The position numbers and the translations under genes were made by a program. A stretch of 64,000 nt of DNA from Helicobacter sp. MIT 00-7814 (GTDB taxonomy: Bacteria; Campylobacterota; Campylobacteria; Campylobacterales; Helicobacteraceae): the NCBI RefSeq assembly GCF_003364115.1, contig NZ_NXLL01000008.1, positions 17,285-81,284 of the forward strand. Reading direction: 5' to 3'. Every line of letters begins with the position of its first letter. The stretch's first letter is position 1. The notes under the pieces were generated by a model. The model was not told the origin of the DNA, made no database searches, and saw only the letters and a list, made by a program, of their open reading frames with translations. This document shows positions 15,946-24,837 of the stretch, in pieces.

Positions 15946-18144
15946 ATTGATGGCTTCTTTGACTAAGTCATCGCCTGTGGTGAAAGCCTTTGCATTCATC
16001 GAGTAGCCCCGCTGCATCACCACCAAATCAGTGAGCGCATTTCCGACATCGACATTGCTTGTCTCAAGGTATTTATACAGCACCGAGCCAAAGCGCAAAT
16101 GCTGTCCATTCCAGCCAAGTAGCGGGCGTCCGCTGCTAATGTAGGTGTCGCCATCATTGCTAATCTCGCTCATTTCAAACATATTCCCACCGACTTTTTT
16201 CAAGCCTTGATCATTGACAAATGCCGAAATCCCCACGCGCCCAAAAGATTCAGTCGCGCCATTAGTGAAAGAGAGAAAAATAATACCATCTTTATCAATG
16301 CGCAAATCCTGCAAATGCCCTTCACTGCGTCCATCTTGTGTTGTGGCTAGGATTTGAGAATCTTGATAGAGCCTATTTGAGCTATGTTTTTCTGGCGTGC
16401 CAGCGAGATTGTAGCGCACTTGACGATTATCAAATTCAAGCACGATTGGCTCACTTATGGCGTTATTATTCGCATCAAAGCTTATCTCATGGCGCACTTC
16501 CTGCCCCACAGGGATAGCGCCATCTTTATCAAAAATCTGCGTGCGCACTTCCCAGCGCTCATTTTGCGGGGGTTGCGTGGTGGTGTTTGCGGAATTTATC
16601 AAATAATAATGGCTTTGAAGCAAAAACTTCGCCCCGCCCTCATCAAAAATTTCAATATTGCTCTGATAGCTCGGCACTTCCAAATACGCGCTTTCAAAGC
16701 TGTCATTATTAAGCGCTTTCCAGCCTACTAAGTCTTCGCGCGGATTTGAGTTCCCCTCCACTTGTCGCTCATACAAGCCCCCTTGAAACTTCACAATCGC
16801 TTTTGGCGCATAGCTTTGCGTGGCGTCATATTCTTGAGGCAAGGTGCGCGCAGATTCTGCGACTTCCCGCCAGCCACCTTCAGTTGGGCGTTGTGAGCCA
16901 TTAGATTCTATTTTTTCATAGATTCTGCCTTCAAAGTTTGTCAGCTCGCCCACTTTATAGCTCGCATTTTCTTTCCATTCACCAAGCGCGCTAGAATCCA
17001 CCACTTCCCAATTTGCCCTATCTTCAAGCGGATTGCTATTCCCGCCTGTCCCAAGATAGCGCAAAACTATCCCGCGTGTGTTGATAATATCGCCATTTGT
17101 GTATTGCTTGCTTTCGCTATAAAGGGAATCTACCCCACTTTTAAAGCTTTCATTGCTTCCAGAGATTCCGAGTTTTTCCGCGAGATTCCCACTTATGGTA
17201 ACTTCGCGCGTGCTAAGAGAGGCATTGAAAAGCTTAAGCGCGATTTTTTGACTAATGCTTCCATCAGGCAAGCGTGAAAAATCTAGCCCAATGCCTGTGC
17301 GCTCTAAAAGCACATTTCCTAGCTCTTCAAAAGTGCGGAAGTCGCGCCCGTAGGTAAATTCATAATCTTCCTTGCGCCCATTATTTGTAATACTAACCTT
17401 AATCTTATCAAAAGTCGTGGCATCAAGCACAGAATCATTCGCGCCAAAGCCATTGATATCCGCACCCAAAAAGCGCGCCTCATCAAAGCGCCCATCATTG
17501 TCGCTATACACAAGCGCGGCATTGACGCTATTTTGCGTTTTATTTAGGTTGATGCTCGCACTCACTTCAGTCGTCGCCACAGGACGATAGTACAAATCTT
17601 GTGGAATCTGCAAAGGTTTGAGATTCCCAGTTGCGAGGTTGGCGAAGTCCTCGTCGCTATTGTTTGTGGAGGTGAAAATATTATTTTCAATCTTGCCTAA
17701 ATCCACGCCATACATATAATACCCGCGGGAATTGACAATATAGCCTTCCCCATCGCGTGTAAAAGCGCCATCGCGTGTGAAGTAGGTTTTTTGGTGCGAT
17801 TCGTAGCCATCATCATTGATGACAAAGGAGCCACCTTTATTTTCGCCTACGACAAACCAGCCTTTGCCTTCATACGCTACATTAAATTCGCCATCACTTG
17901 CTTTGTAGCTTCCGCTTTTGGTAGAAATGGCATTGCTTGCTTTTGTCGCGCCGTAGTTGAAGTCATTATTTATCGGGGAATTTGCATTTAGAGAATCCAT
18001 CGTGCTAGCAAAAAGGCTTTCAAATTGCGGTTGATTTTCTCTATAGCCGATGGTATTGACATTTGCGATATTATTAGCAAGAGAATCTAGCCCAAACTGA
18101 TGTGTTTTAATCCCGCTGTAGGAGTTTATCATCGTCCCATTCAT
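15934..18144 (-). CDS. flgE: Flagellar hook protein FlgE (HP0908-type)
   Basis: Structural protein of the flagellar hook or a hook-like paralogue, 736 residues. The N-terminus shows the axial-protein heptad region and the NNIANVNTIGYRENQPQFESL flagellar rod/hook signature. The C-terminus (LETSNVDVGNALTDLVVMQRGYSMNAKAFTTGDDLVKEAINLKR) is the matching D0 helix. Helicobacter has two such proteins. This one, beside flgD and fliK, corresponds to the H. pylori HP0908 locus rather than the main hook gene HP0870, as far as I recall. The large middle part is the variable surface-exposed domain. It overlaps flgD by four bases (ATGA), so translation is coupled. Confidence 0.92.
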   Translation of the reverse strand: MNGTMINSYSGIKTHQFGLDSLANNIANVNTIGYRENQPQFESLFASTMDSLNANSPINNDFNYGATKASNAISTKSGSYKASDGEFNVAYEGKGWFVVGENKGGSFVINDDGYESHQKTYFTRDGAFTRDGEGYIVNSRGYYMYGVDLGKIENNIFTSTNNSDEDFANLATGNLKPLQIPQDLYYRPVATTEVSASINLNKTQNSVNAALVYSDNDGRFDEARFLGADINGFGANDSVLDATTFDKIKVSITNNGRKEDYEFTYGRDFRTFEELGNVLLERTGIGLDFSRLPDGSISQKIALKLFNASLSTREVTISGNLAEKLGISGSNESFKSGVDSLYSESKQYTNGDIINTRGIVLRYLGTGGNSNPLEDRANWEVVDSSALGEWKENASYKVGELTNFEGRIYEKIESNGSQRPTEGGWREVAESARTLPQEYDATQSYAPKAIVKFQGGLYERQVEGNSNPREDLVGWKALNNDSFESAYLEVPSYQSNIEIFDEGGAKFLLQSHYYLINSANTTTQPPQNERWEVRTQIFDKDGAIPVGQEVRHEISFDANNNAISEPIVLEFDNRQVRYNLAGTPEKHSSNRLYQDSQILATTQDGRSEGHLQDLRIDKDGIIFLSFTNGATESFGRVGISAFVNDQGLKKVGGNMFEMSEISNDGDTYISSGRPLLGWNGQHLRFGSVLYKYLETSNVDVGNALTDLVVMQRGYSMNAKAFTTGDDLVKEAINLKR

Positions 18145-18962
18145 AGCCCATGATCCTTGTTGTAAAACTCAATCGCGCTTTGCATTGGCAAAATCATATC
18201 GCCCATTCTTAGCATTGGCGCGCCTTTGTCAAAAATAATGCTTTGCACCTCGCCCCTGCCAACGCGCGCGAGGTGGTATTGGCTTGTTTTTGGATCAAGA
18301 TTGTATTCTGCGCGCACATTGTAGCTTCCAGATTCTAGCTGTTTGCCATTTTCATCAATGCCATTCCATTCAAACTCGACATAGCCCTTTTTGCCTTCAA
18401 AGTTTTTGAGCGAAATTGTCTTAACCAGCTCATTTTGTTGGTTAAAAATTGAAACCTTAGAATCCCCTCTGCTTGTATCAATCGCTTCATCAAAATAGAT
18501 TTGAAACTTCACAGATTCCCCAGCGCTTAGGTTAATGCCAAAAACATCAGTTTCTGCGATTTTGCCTATCATTGAGACAGAGTTAAGCGCATTTAGCCCA
18601 GCCATTGCGGCGTTTGAGCTTGCGGTGGTTTTCATACCTTCATTGAGAGATTCCAAAGATTCTTTCATTTTGGCTTGAAATTCTTTTAATTCTTTGTTGG
18701 TTTCTTGCGTAGATTTCATCGCTTCAGCGACTTCTACCATTGTTTTTTTATTTTGTTCTTGCATCTCTACTTGCGTGAGTTGGGCGGTTTGGGTGATGAT
18801 TTTATCTGTTTCCATCGGCGCGGTTGGATCTTGATTTTTGAGCTGTTCTAAAAATAGGCGCATAAATGCGTCATTATCAAGCTCGTTGATATTTTTTGGA
18901 TTTTGTTTTTGCTTTTCAATCTTGGCAGTTGCGCCTGTCACTTCAGCTAAATCAATCGCCAT
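18141..18962 (-). CDS. flgD: Flagellar hook assembly (capping) protein FlgD
   Basis: Scaffold for hook polymerisation, 273 residues. The N-terminal FlgD signature is clear: LDNDAFMRLFLEQLKNQDPTAPMETDKIITQTAQLTQVE in two adjacent parts. A middle coiled-coil-like region follows, then the FlgD Ig-like/Tudor region (VEFEWNGIDENGKQLESGSYNVRAEY). It lies between fliK upstream (33-base gap) and flgE downstream (four-base overlap) on the minus strand, the same order as in H. pylori. Such mid-class flagellar genes are usually driven by sigma-54 in this group; I did not identify a -24/-12 site. Confidence 0.94.
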   Translation of the reverse strand: MAIDLAEVTGATAKIEKQKQNPKNINELDNDAFMRLFLEQLKNQDPTAPMETDKIITQTAQLTQVEMQEQNKKTMVEVAEAMKSTQETNKELKEFQAKMKESLESLNEGMKTTASSNAAMAGLNALNSVSMIGKIAETDVFGINLSAGESVKFQIYFDEAIDTSRGDSKVSIFNQQNELVKTISLKNFEGKKGYVEFEWNGIDENGKQLESGSYNVRAEYNLDPKTSQYHLARVGRGEVQSIIFDKGAPMLRMGDMILPMQSAIEFYNKDHGL

Positions 18963-18995
18963 CTAATCGCCCCTTTTTTATCAAAATATCAAAAT

Positions 18996-20525
18996 TTACG
19001 CATAGCGCGGGATACGCAAATGCATCGTATTTGGCATATTTGCGCTTGTATCATCATTTTCTAAGCCATTTTCATTCCGCGCAAGATTTGAGTCTTGATT
19101 GCGCTCGTTTTGCCCTTGTCTGGCGTTTTCCCCGCCACTTTGAGAAAAGCTCAAATCCACATTTTCAAAGCCAATTTGCGCAAGATTCGTGCGCAAATCC
19201 GTTTGATTTTGCATAAAAAGCGCGATTGCTTGCTGGTTTGAATGCACTTGCACATGCAAATCTTTGCCTTTTTTAGAAATGCTCACTTCAAGCGTGCCGA
19301 GATTTTGCGGATTGAGCTCTAGGGTGATTTTGGTAAGCGGGGGCTTATAGTTTTGGATCTCTTGGTAAAGATTTGAGGCAAAATTCCGCACAGATTCCCT
19401 AGCAAGCGCGGTGCGATAGGCAAAAGGCGTGATTGTGTGCGCCCTTGTTGGTTGCATATTTTGCGCATTTTGCGTAGTTTGCGCGCTAGATTCTTTTGTG
19501 GCTGTTTTTTCCTTTATGCTTGGTTTTGTGCTTTTGCCTTCTTCAGCGCTTTGGAGCTCTAGGAGAGATTCTAAAAACTCTTTATTGCTAGAATCTTGCA
19601 CTTGCTCAAACTCATTTTGCACACTTTGCGTAGTTTGTGCGTTTTGTTGTTGGCTTCCTTGCTTTGGATTGCCACCTTGTTTGGAATCTTGTGTTTTTGG
19701 CTCGCTTGTTTTGTGAGATTCTTTGCTTTCATCATTTTGTGCCTTTTTTGGCTTTGGCGTTTGTTCTTTTGACTTAGCAAGCTCTTTGTTTGCGAGTGGA
19801 GCTTTGTTTTCGCTAGATTCTAGCATATTTGCAAGGAGCGCTTCTTTTTGGCTTATTTGAGAATCCATTTGTATTTGTTCGGTTTCTTCATTTGTAGCCT
19901 GCGCGCTATTTATGCTAGAATCTGTGCTTTTTTGTGATGATGCCTGCGCGATATTTGCATTTTCCTGCGCTTTTTTTGGCTTTTCATTTGGTTTTTCATT
20001 TTGGGCAGTTTGTGTTTTTGTGTTTTTAGAATCCTGCGTAGATTCTTTTGTCGCGCTAGTTTGCGTGCTTTTTTGCTTTTGTGCGCTTTTTATTTCTTGC
20101 AAAGGATTTTTAGAATCTTGCGCTAGGCTTGTTTCCTTATCCTGTGGCAAATCAGCATTTTTTTGCATTGCAGGAGTTTTCGCCTCTTTTGTAAGCGCGC
20201 TAGATTCTGTTGCTAGGGCTTGTGTGGCTTGTGATTTTTCTTGTTTTGGCGTTTGCTTTGTTTCTTGTTTAGGCTCTTGCTTAGATTCTGGCACTCTTTT
20301 AGGTTTGGGCGCGCTAGATTCTTCTAAGGTTTGAGAATCTTTTTGCAACGCAGAATCTTTTTGCACCTTTTGAGCGCGCTTTTCTTGCTTTTTTGTCTTT
20401 TGCGCTAAATCCGCTGGTTGCGCGACTTCTTGCGCATCTAGGGACTTTTGCTCTGCTATTAGCTCTTTTTTATTGAGCGTTTTAATGTTCTTATTAGCTT
20501 TGTCTGGGTAAGTCCTTTTGTCCAA
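18996..20525 (-). CDS. fliK: Flagellar hook-length control protein FliK
   Basis: Controls hook length and the switch of export substrate. Of 509 residues, the first 370 or so are a low-complexity Gln/Ser/Lys/Ala-rich region. The C-terminal Flg_hook domain is recognisable (LTKITLELNPQNLGTLEVSISKKGKDLHVQV), followed by a Gln/Asn-rich tail. The only upstream start giving the full frame is TTG at 20525, inside the 3' end of the preceding gene and without a good ribosome binding site; an in-frame TAA lies four codons further up. Either the start is weak and coupled, or the two frames form one protein split by a frameshift. Confidence 0.85.
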   Translation of the reverse strand: MDKRTYPDKANKNIKTLNKKELIAEQKSLDAQEVAQPADLAQKTKKQEKRAQKVQKDSALQKDSQTLEESSAPKPKRVPESKQEPKQETKQTPKQEKSQATQALATESSALTKEAKTPAMQKNADLPQDKETSLAQDSKNPLQEIKSAQKQKSTQTSATKESTQDSKNTKTQTAQNEKPNEKPKKAQENANIAQASSQKSTDSSINSAQATNEETEQIQMDSQISQKEALLANMLESSENKAPLANKELAKSKEQTPKPKKAQNDESKESHKTSEPKTQDSKQGGNPKQGSQQQNAQTTQSVQNEFEQVQDSSNKEFLESLLELQSAEEGKSTKPSIKEKTATKESSAQTTQNAQNMQPTRAHTITPFAYRTALARESVRNFASNLYQEIQNYKPPLTKITLELNPQNLGTLEVSISKKGKDLHVQVHSNQQAIALFMQNQTDLRTNLAQIGFENVDLSFSQSGGENARQGQNERNQDSNLARNENGLENDDTSANMPNTMHLRIPRYA

Positions 20526-21255
20526 GTAGCGCGCTTAAGGAGGGTGTGCCCTCATCTTTTTTGGCTTCCTCATAGATATTTGAAATCTTGCTTGTGATAT
20601 TTTTTGGCTTTCTTACGCCACGATTGATAACCGCCACACGCTCTTCCTTGCTTTCAAACTCATATTCAATCTTTTGTGTGGCTGAAAGTGGCTTAGGTTT
20701 TGGCTTTGGCGCAACTTGTGTTTGCAGACTTTCAGATTCTGTCTCTGCGCTTATTTTTGCTGGATTGAGATTTTGCTCTTTTGCGAGGTTTAGCACATCT
20801 TCAAGCGTTTTTGGATTTTTAGAATCTAGCTCTTTTTGCTCAAGCTTATTTTGTGGCTCTGGGAGCTTTGCTAGCTTGATACGCGCATTTTGTGTTGTAT
20901 TTTGGTTTGGCGTCTCTTTTTGCGCCTTAGATTCTGGCGCGGTGCTTAGGGCTTGCGCTAGGGGATTGAGCGTTTTTGTGCTTTGGGTTGGATTTTGTGT
21001 TTGCGTGAGCGCAGTTGTGGGCTTTGCTTTAGAATCTAGCGCATTGCTTAGGCTAGGCTTTTGAGATTCTAAAACTTCTTGCGCGCCTTGAGTAGCGCCC
21101 TTTTGAGCGTTTGGGGCTACTTCGCTTTTTTGCGCTTGTGCCTCATCTTGCGCTTGTTTTAAAAACTTTTTAAAATCCTCTTTTGGCACGCTATTTTTTG
21201 TACTTTGTGGCGCTTGTTGCGCACTTGCTTGAGAACGCAAAACATCTTCTATCAT
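20494..21255 (-). CDS. Low-complexity protein upstream of fliK, possibly the N-terminal part of FliK
   Basis: A 253-residue frame with a strong ribosome binding site (GGAGG, seven bases before the ATG). Its composition (Gln, Ala, Ser, Lys, Pro repeats) is like the N-terminal half of FliK. Near the C-terminus it has VINRGVRKPKNITSKISNIY, a more ordered segment. It overlaps the fliK frame by 32 bases in another phase. It may be an independent small flagellar protein or the first part of FliK separated by a frameshift. I recognise no domain outside the low-complexity character. Confidence 0.65.
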   Translation of the reverse strand: MIEDVLRSQASAQQAPQSTKNSVPKEDFKKFLKQAQDEAQAQKSEVAPNAQKGATQGAQEVLESQKPSLSNALDSKAKPTTALTQTQNPTQSTKTLNPLAQALSTAPESKAQKETPNQNTTQNARIKLAKLPEPQNKLEQKELDSKNPKTLEDVLNLAKEQNLNPAKISAETESESLQTQVAPKPKPKPLSATQKIEYEFESKEERVAVINRGVRKPKNITSKISNIYEEAKKDEGTPSLSALLGQKDLPRQS

Positions 21256-21321
21256 TTTTTGCCTCCATTAAAATGGTTATTTTTAAAAGAGACAAAGCAA
21301 AAGATATTCCCTAAAGCTTTT

Positions 21322-21882
21322 TTAAAGACTTGGCAATGCGCTTAAAATTATCACAATAATTCCGCTTAAAAACACCCATACAGCGCTTTTTCGCTTACCT
21401 TTGCAAAATTTTGTCGCCACTAAGCCAGAGAGATAAAAAATAAGAAGTGAAATGCTAAAGCACACCGCCACAATGTCAAAAAACGGCGTGTTTGAGCTCA
21501 CATGAAGCCCTAGCATAATGCCAAACAAATTGCGCTTTAGCACCATAAGGCGGTAGTATGGCTCTTTTGTCTGCTTGTCAAACGAGCCATACGCCACTAT
21601 ATGATAGCCCAAAGTCCCCATTCTCACCGCACCAGATTCATAGACTTCAAACTCTGTGCTGCTTGGCATTGGTAAATTGTGGGAATCTAAAACGCTTTTG
21701 ATAAACGCTACTTCTTCGCCGGGCTTTGGCAGGCGCTCAATCTCCAAAAACTGCGCCTTACCCTCCCATGTATGCTCCAAACCACAAATCGCCACAACGC
21801 CCGTGATGATATACAGCACAATCGCGGGCAGAAAAAAGATGCTCAAATAGGTGTGGATCCACATCCAGCTTTTTTTATTCAT
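21322..21882 (-). CDS. PepSY-associated transmembrane protein
   Basis: Inner-membrane protein of 186 residues. The first helix carries the PepSY_TM-like signature WMWIHTYLSIFFLPAIVLYI. The rest has a periplasmic domain of about 95 residues, then two more helices (about 128-150 and 158-180). Such proteins commonly accompany TonB-dependent receptors and are thought to help with iron or siderophore reduction and uptake. It lies 16 bases downstream of TonB receptor 1 on the same strand. The ATG at 21882 was chosen for its AAAGG; the longer frame would overlap the receptor. Confidence 0.75.
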   Translation of the reverse strand: MNKKSWMWIHTYLSIFFLPAIVLYIITGVVAICGLEHTWEGKAQFLEIERLPKPGEEVAFIKSVLDSHNLPMPSSTEFEVYESGAVRMGTLGYHIVAYGSFDKQTKEPYYRLMVLKRNLFGIMLGLHVSSNTPFFDIVAVCFSISLLIFYLSGLVATKFCKGKRKSAVWVFLSGIIVIILSALPSL

Positions 21883-21898
21883 AACGCGCCTTTGGGGG

Positions 21899-24051
21899 TT
21901 AGAAGTCAAAGCTTACATTGACATAATAGCGTCTGCCATCTTGCACGCTTGGACCATATAAATTGACATATCGATCTGTAAGCACTCCGTTATTGTTTAT
22001 ATATTGAAAATTATTAGTTTTGTAAAAATCCACATTTAGCAAGTTATAGATTCCCGCATCAACGCGTAATTTATTCTTTCTCCCTAAGTCAAAGACATAG
22101 CTTGCGCCGAGATTGAGTAAAGTGTAAGGTTTGTAATATTGCCCGCCGAAAAATTCTCTAATCGCAGGAATATTACGATAGGTGCTTGTGAGCGAATAAT
22201 GCGAACTATATAGCCCTTGCAAATAGACATTAAACTTTTCATAAGTGTAAGAAAGCTTTGCAGAAAATTTATGTATCGGCATAAGGTAGAAGTCATTGCC
22301 ATCAATTTGCGTGTTGCGCGTAAGGGTGTAATTCATATCAAAGCCCACGCCAAAAATAGGTTTAATCCCAAAGCTACTTTCTAAGCCATAACTACGCGCA
22401 TCAATAATGTTTGAAAGCATATAGCAAGTGCCTGCAGGATTTGGGCAAACAGGGCTAATATTTGCGCCTGTGCCACTAATAGAGCCTACCGCATTTTTAA
22501 AATCTGTATAAAATCCTGTCAGTGAAAAATCGATATACTCATTATCAAACATAGTGCCAAGCTCATAGCTTATAGAGCTTTCTGGTTTTAGTTTGGAATT
22601 CCCAATCGCAGCGCCCCAAGAAGCCACACCACGCACAGCATCGCTAGATTCGCTAATTGAAGCGGCGCGATAGCCTGTCGCAACACCCCCTTTAATATTC
22701 CAAGAATCTGTAATATTATAGACTAAATACGCGCGAGGTGCGAGGAATGAACCAAATTGATCGCTAAAATTATAACGCGCACCGGCTGTGAAAATAAGTG
22801 GCTCAAAAATCTGCCATTCATCTTCTGCATAGAGCGCTAAGGAATTGCGGTATTGATTAAGCTTATTAAGTATGGAATCTTTGTAATGCTCCAAGCGGTA
22901 TTCCGCGCCAAGATTTAAAATATTAGAATCCCACATGGTGAGATTTAACCTCGAGCTAGCAATAAAGTCATTTGCCTCTACGGTGCGATTTGCGCCATTT
23001 TCTAGCAATACACCTGTATTTGCCCAGCGCAAATATTGCAAAGAATTTTTCCAATTTCCAAAGCTATAGTCCCCACTATGCACGACATTTGCATTAATAT
23101 TTTGGATTCCAATAGAATCTTTTGCTTGAACCCCTCTAATGCCTGTAGAGGTTATCGGATTAGCATAATCCAAAAAGGCATAGTCAATATCCGCATAAAT
23201 GAGATTTTGAGAATCCGGAGTGTAGCTTAGGCGTGCGCCATAGTTTTGTAAAAAGTATTTAAAAGCTGGCGTGTAAGCTCCGCGCGAAGGTGTGATAACT
23301 TGCCCTAAATTATCCCTCACCTCGCCCGGCGCGCCGTGGTGGATAGTTTGTGCGCGCAATGCCAAGCCTACTTTGTCAGACAAAGGACCGGCGAGATAGA
23401 TTTGTGGTTGCAAAGTAGAGCCTTGCGCGCTAGATTCTGTAATAATGCTACGCAAGGTTACATTCCCGCCCCATTCCTTTGGCACGGGCTTTGTGATGAC
23501 ATTGACCACGCCACCAAGCGCATCAGAGCCATACAGCGTGCTCATAGGACCACGGATAACCTCTATACGCTCAATCGCGCTTGTCGGAGGCATAAAGCCA
23601 TTATACACATTAACCGAAATGAGCTGCGCGTTCATCGAAGTTTGACGCATACCATCAATCAGCACAAGCGTGTAAGCCGAGCTAAGCCCGCGCATAGAGA
23701 TTGAGGGTGAAGCAGAGCTGTTGTAAGAGACATTAACGCCGGGCAAAAACTCTAGCGCCTCGCCAAGCGAGCGATAAGGGCGCCTTTGCAAATCCTCTTT
23801 ATCCACCACGCTAACACTTGCGGGCGCGTCCATGATGTCTTTTGCCTGTCCGGCGGTGGCGGTGACTACGGATTTTTCCAAACGCACATTTTGGATATTT
23901 TGGGATTCTGGAGATTTTTGCGAATCTGAAGAATTTTCAGCTGAAATTTCTTGCGAATGAAGGAAGCTAAAAGTGAGAGATATTGCTATTAAAGCGATAA
24001 ATTTACTATTGCCCCCCCCCCATTTAGGCTTTTTCTTATAACACTTATCAT
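21899..24051 (-). CDS. TonB-dependent outer-membrane receptor 1, phase-variable, currently out of frame
   Basis: Outer-membrane importer of an iron chelate or similar ligand. The plug domain is visible in VSVVDKEDLQRRPYRSLGEA and IERIEVIRGPMSTLYGSDALGG, and the barrel ends in aromatic YYVNVSFDF. The natural start is the ATG at 24051, eight bases after AAGGAG. From it the frame enters a G10 run (24012-24021) and meets a stop ten codons later. With 11 or 8 G it would continue through a signal peptide (KFIALIAISLTFSFLHSQE) into the receptor, giving about 717 residues. As sequenced it is OFF; only a GTG at 23887 without a signal peptide opens the barrel frame. It resembles CirA-type catecholate receptors, but the ligand is unknown. 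Confidence 0.88.
24012..24021. repeat. C10 homopolymer in the TonB receptor 1 leader (phase-variation tract, OFF)
   Basis: Ten C on the plus strand, G10 in the gene, after the tenth codon from the ATG. Frame arithmetic: 21899-24051 is 2153 bases, so one extra base gives 718 codons. Confidence 0.9.
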
Positions 24052-24185
24052 AGTGAGAACTCCTTTTAAAATAATTTGCGCGCGCATTATAATGCTTTTT
24101 TGAAAAAAATCAAGTATGGAATAAAAAATTTGCTTGCAAATTTTTACTTAGAATCCAAATGCAGTGTGCGGCACGCACCCTCAAA

Positions 24186-24200
24186 AAAGCGTTGTCGGGG
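24186..24200 (+). repeat. Short repeat AAAGCGTTGTCGGGG
   Basis: The same 15 bases occur at 46121-46135. In both places a GAGATTCTGAAAA- or GGGGATTCTGAAAA-like block follows within about 120 bases. This is a further dispersed element, confined to intergenic DNA here. Confidence 0.5.
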
Positions 24201-24210
24201 GTGGGGGATT

Positions 24211-24261
24211 GATAAGGGGGAGGGGAGCGAGCTTGCTAATTCAAGCCCCCTCCCCCTTATC
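24211..24261. repeat. Perfect 15-bp inverted repeat (strong hairpin)
   Basis: GATAAGGGGGAGGGG at 24211-24225 is the exact reverse complement of 24247-24261, with a 21-base loop. It could be a transcription terminator or a structured RNA between the divergent ends of the repeat island. It has no T run. Confidence 0.7.
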
Positions 24262-24360
24262 GAACAAATACATTTTAAGAATCTAAGTAAGATTGAGCGA
24301 AGCTAGGGGGATTCTGAAAATATAGAATCTTAAAATCTAGCCATTGCAAAGATTCTAAAA

Positions 24361-24445
24361 ATGGATTGCTTCGCTAACGCTCGTAATGACAAATATTCCG
24401 CACGTCATTGCGAGGATTTGAAAAATCCGAAGCAATCTATTTTTA
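24361..24445. repeat. REP-like repeat, family 2 (inverted pair)
   Basis: ATTGCTTCGC...TCGTAATGAC (24364-24390) is followed by its inverted form GTCATTGCGAGGATTTG...CGAAGCAATC (24403-24438). Single arms or copies occur at 32850 and 63899, and a related GGATTGCTTCGGATTG lies near 236. All are intergenic. Confidence 0.65.
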
Positions 24446-24626
24446 AAAAAACACTTTTAAAAATCTAAAGTTTTAAATCCTGTTTAGATTCCAAAAATCT
24501 CAACTTATTTCTAATTTCTTAAATTCTCTTTGTCTTATTTTTCAGAATCCCTTGCTCTCACTTCCTAAAATTTTTTAGATTCTCTAAAATTGTTTTTTCA
24601 CGCAAAAGGTCGCTCCCCTCTCCTCA

Positions 24627-24674
24627 CTCCCCCCGCGCCAGAAAAGCTCCGCGCTTTTCTTCTCTCGGGGGGAG
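24627..24674. repeat. Nested inverted repeat
   Basis: Outer arms CTCCCCCCG (24627-24635) and CGGGGGGAG (24666-24674); inner arms AGAAAAGC (24640-24647) and GCTTTTCT (24653-24660). This would form a long interrupted hairpin. Together with 24052-24801 it makes a gene-free island of about 750 bases, built from different repeats; I find no convincing gene in it. Confidence 0.6.
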
Positions 24675-24729
24675 AGCCTCGCTATCTCCCTTGCTAGAAA
24701 AAAATCGGGCATTGGCACTTCTGCCAATG

Positions 24730-24837
24730 CTAAATCACCGCTTTTTTTCACCACGCAAGGGGCGAGAATAAGGGTTACGCTTGCACGTAACTTGAATTCC
24801 TTTATTCCATTTTATTTGCATTTTGCAAGGTTATATA
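24730..24837 (-). repeat. Dispersed repeat family 4, overlapping the methyltransferase 3' end
   Basis: TAAATCACCGCTTTTTTTCA ... CACGCAAGGG ... GGTTACGCTTGCAC ... TTCCATTTTATTTGCATTTT parallels 32905-33000 block for block. The repeat supplies the last codons (about NANKME) of the methyltransferase gene, so it marks either an insertion or a duplicated gene end. Confidence 0.6.

Noticed and set aside
21899..23887. TonB receptor 1 as a complete gene starting with GTG at 23887
   Set aside because: That start lacks a ribosome binding site and a signal peptide, which an outer-membrane protein needs; the ATG at 24051 has both once the G tract is in phase.
24076..24306. A 76-codon open frame in the repeat island
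   Set aside because: It runs straight through the 15-bp inverted repeat and other repeat blocks, with no ribosome binding site.
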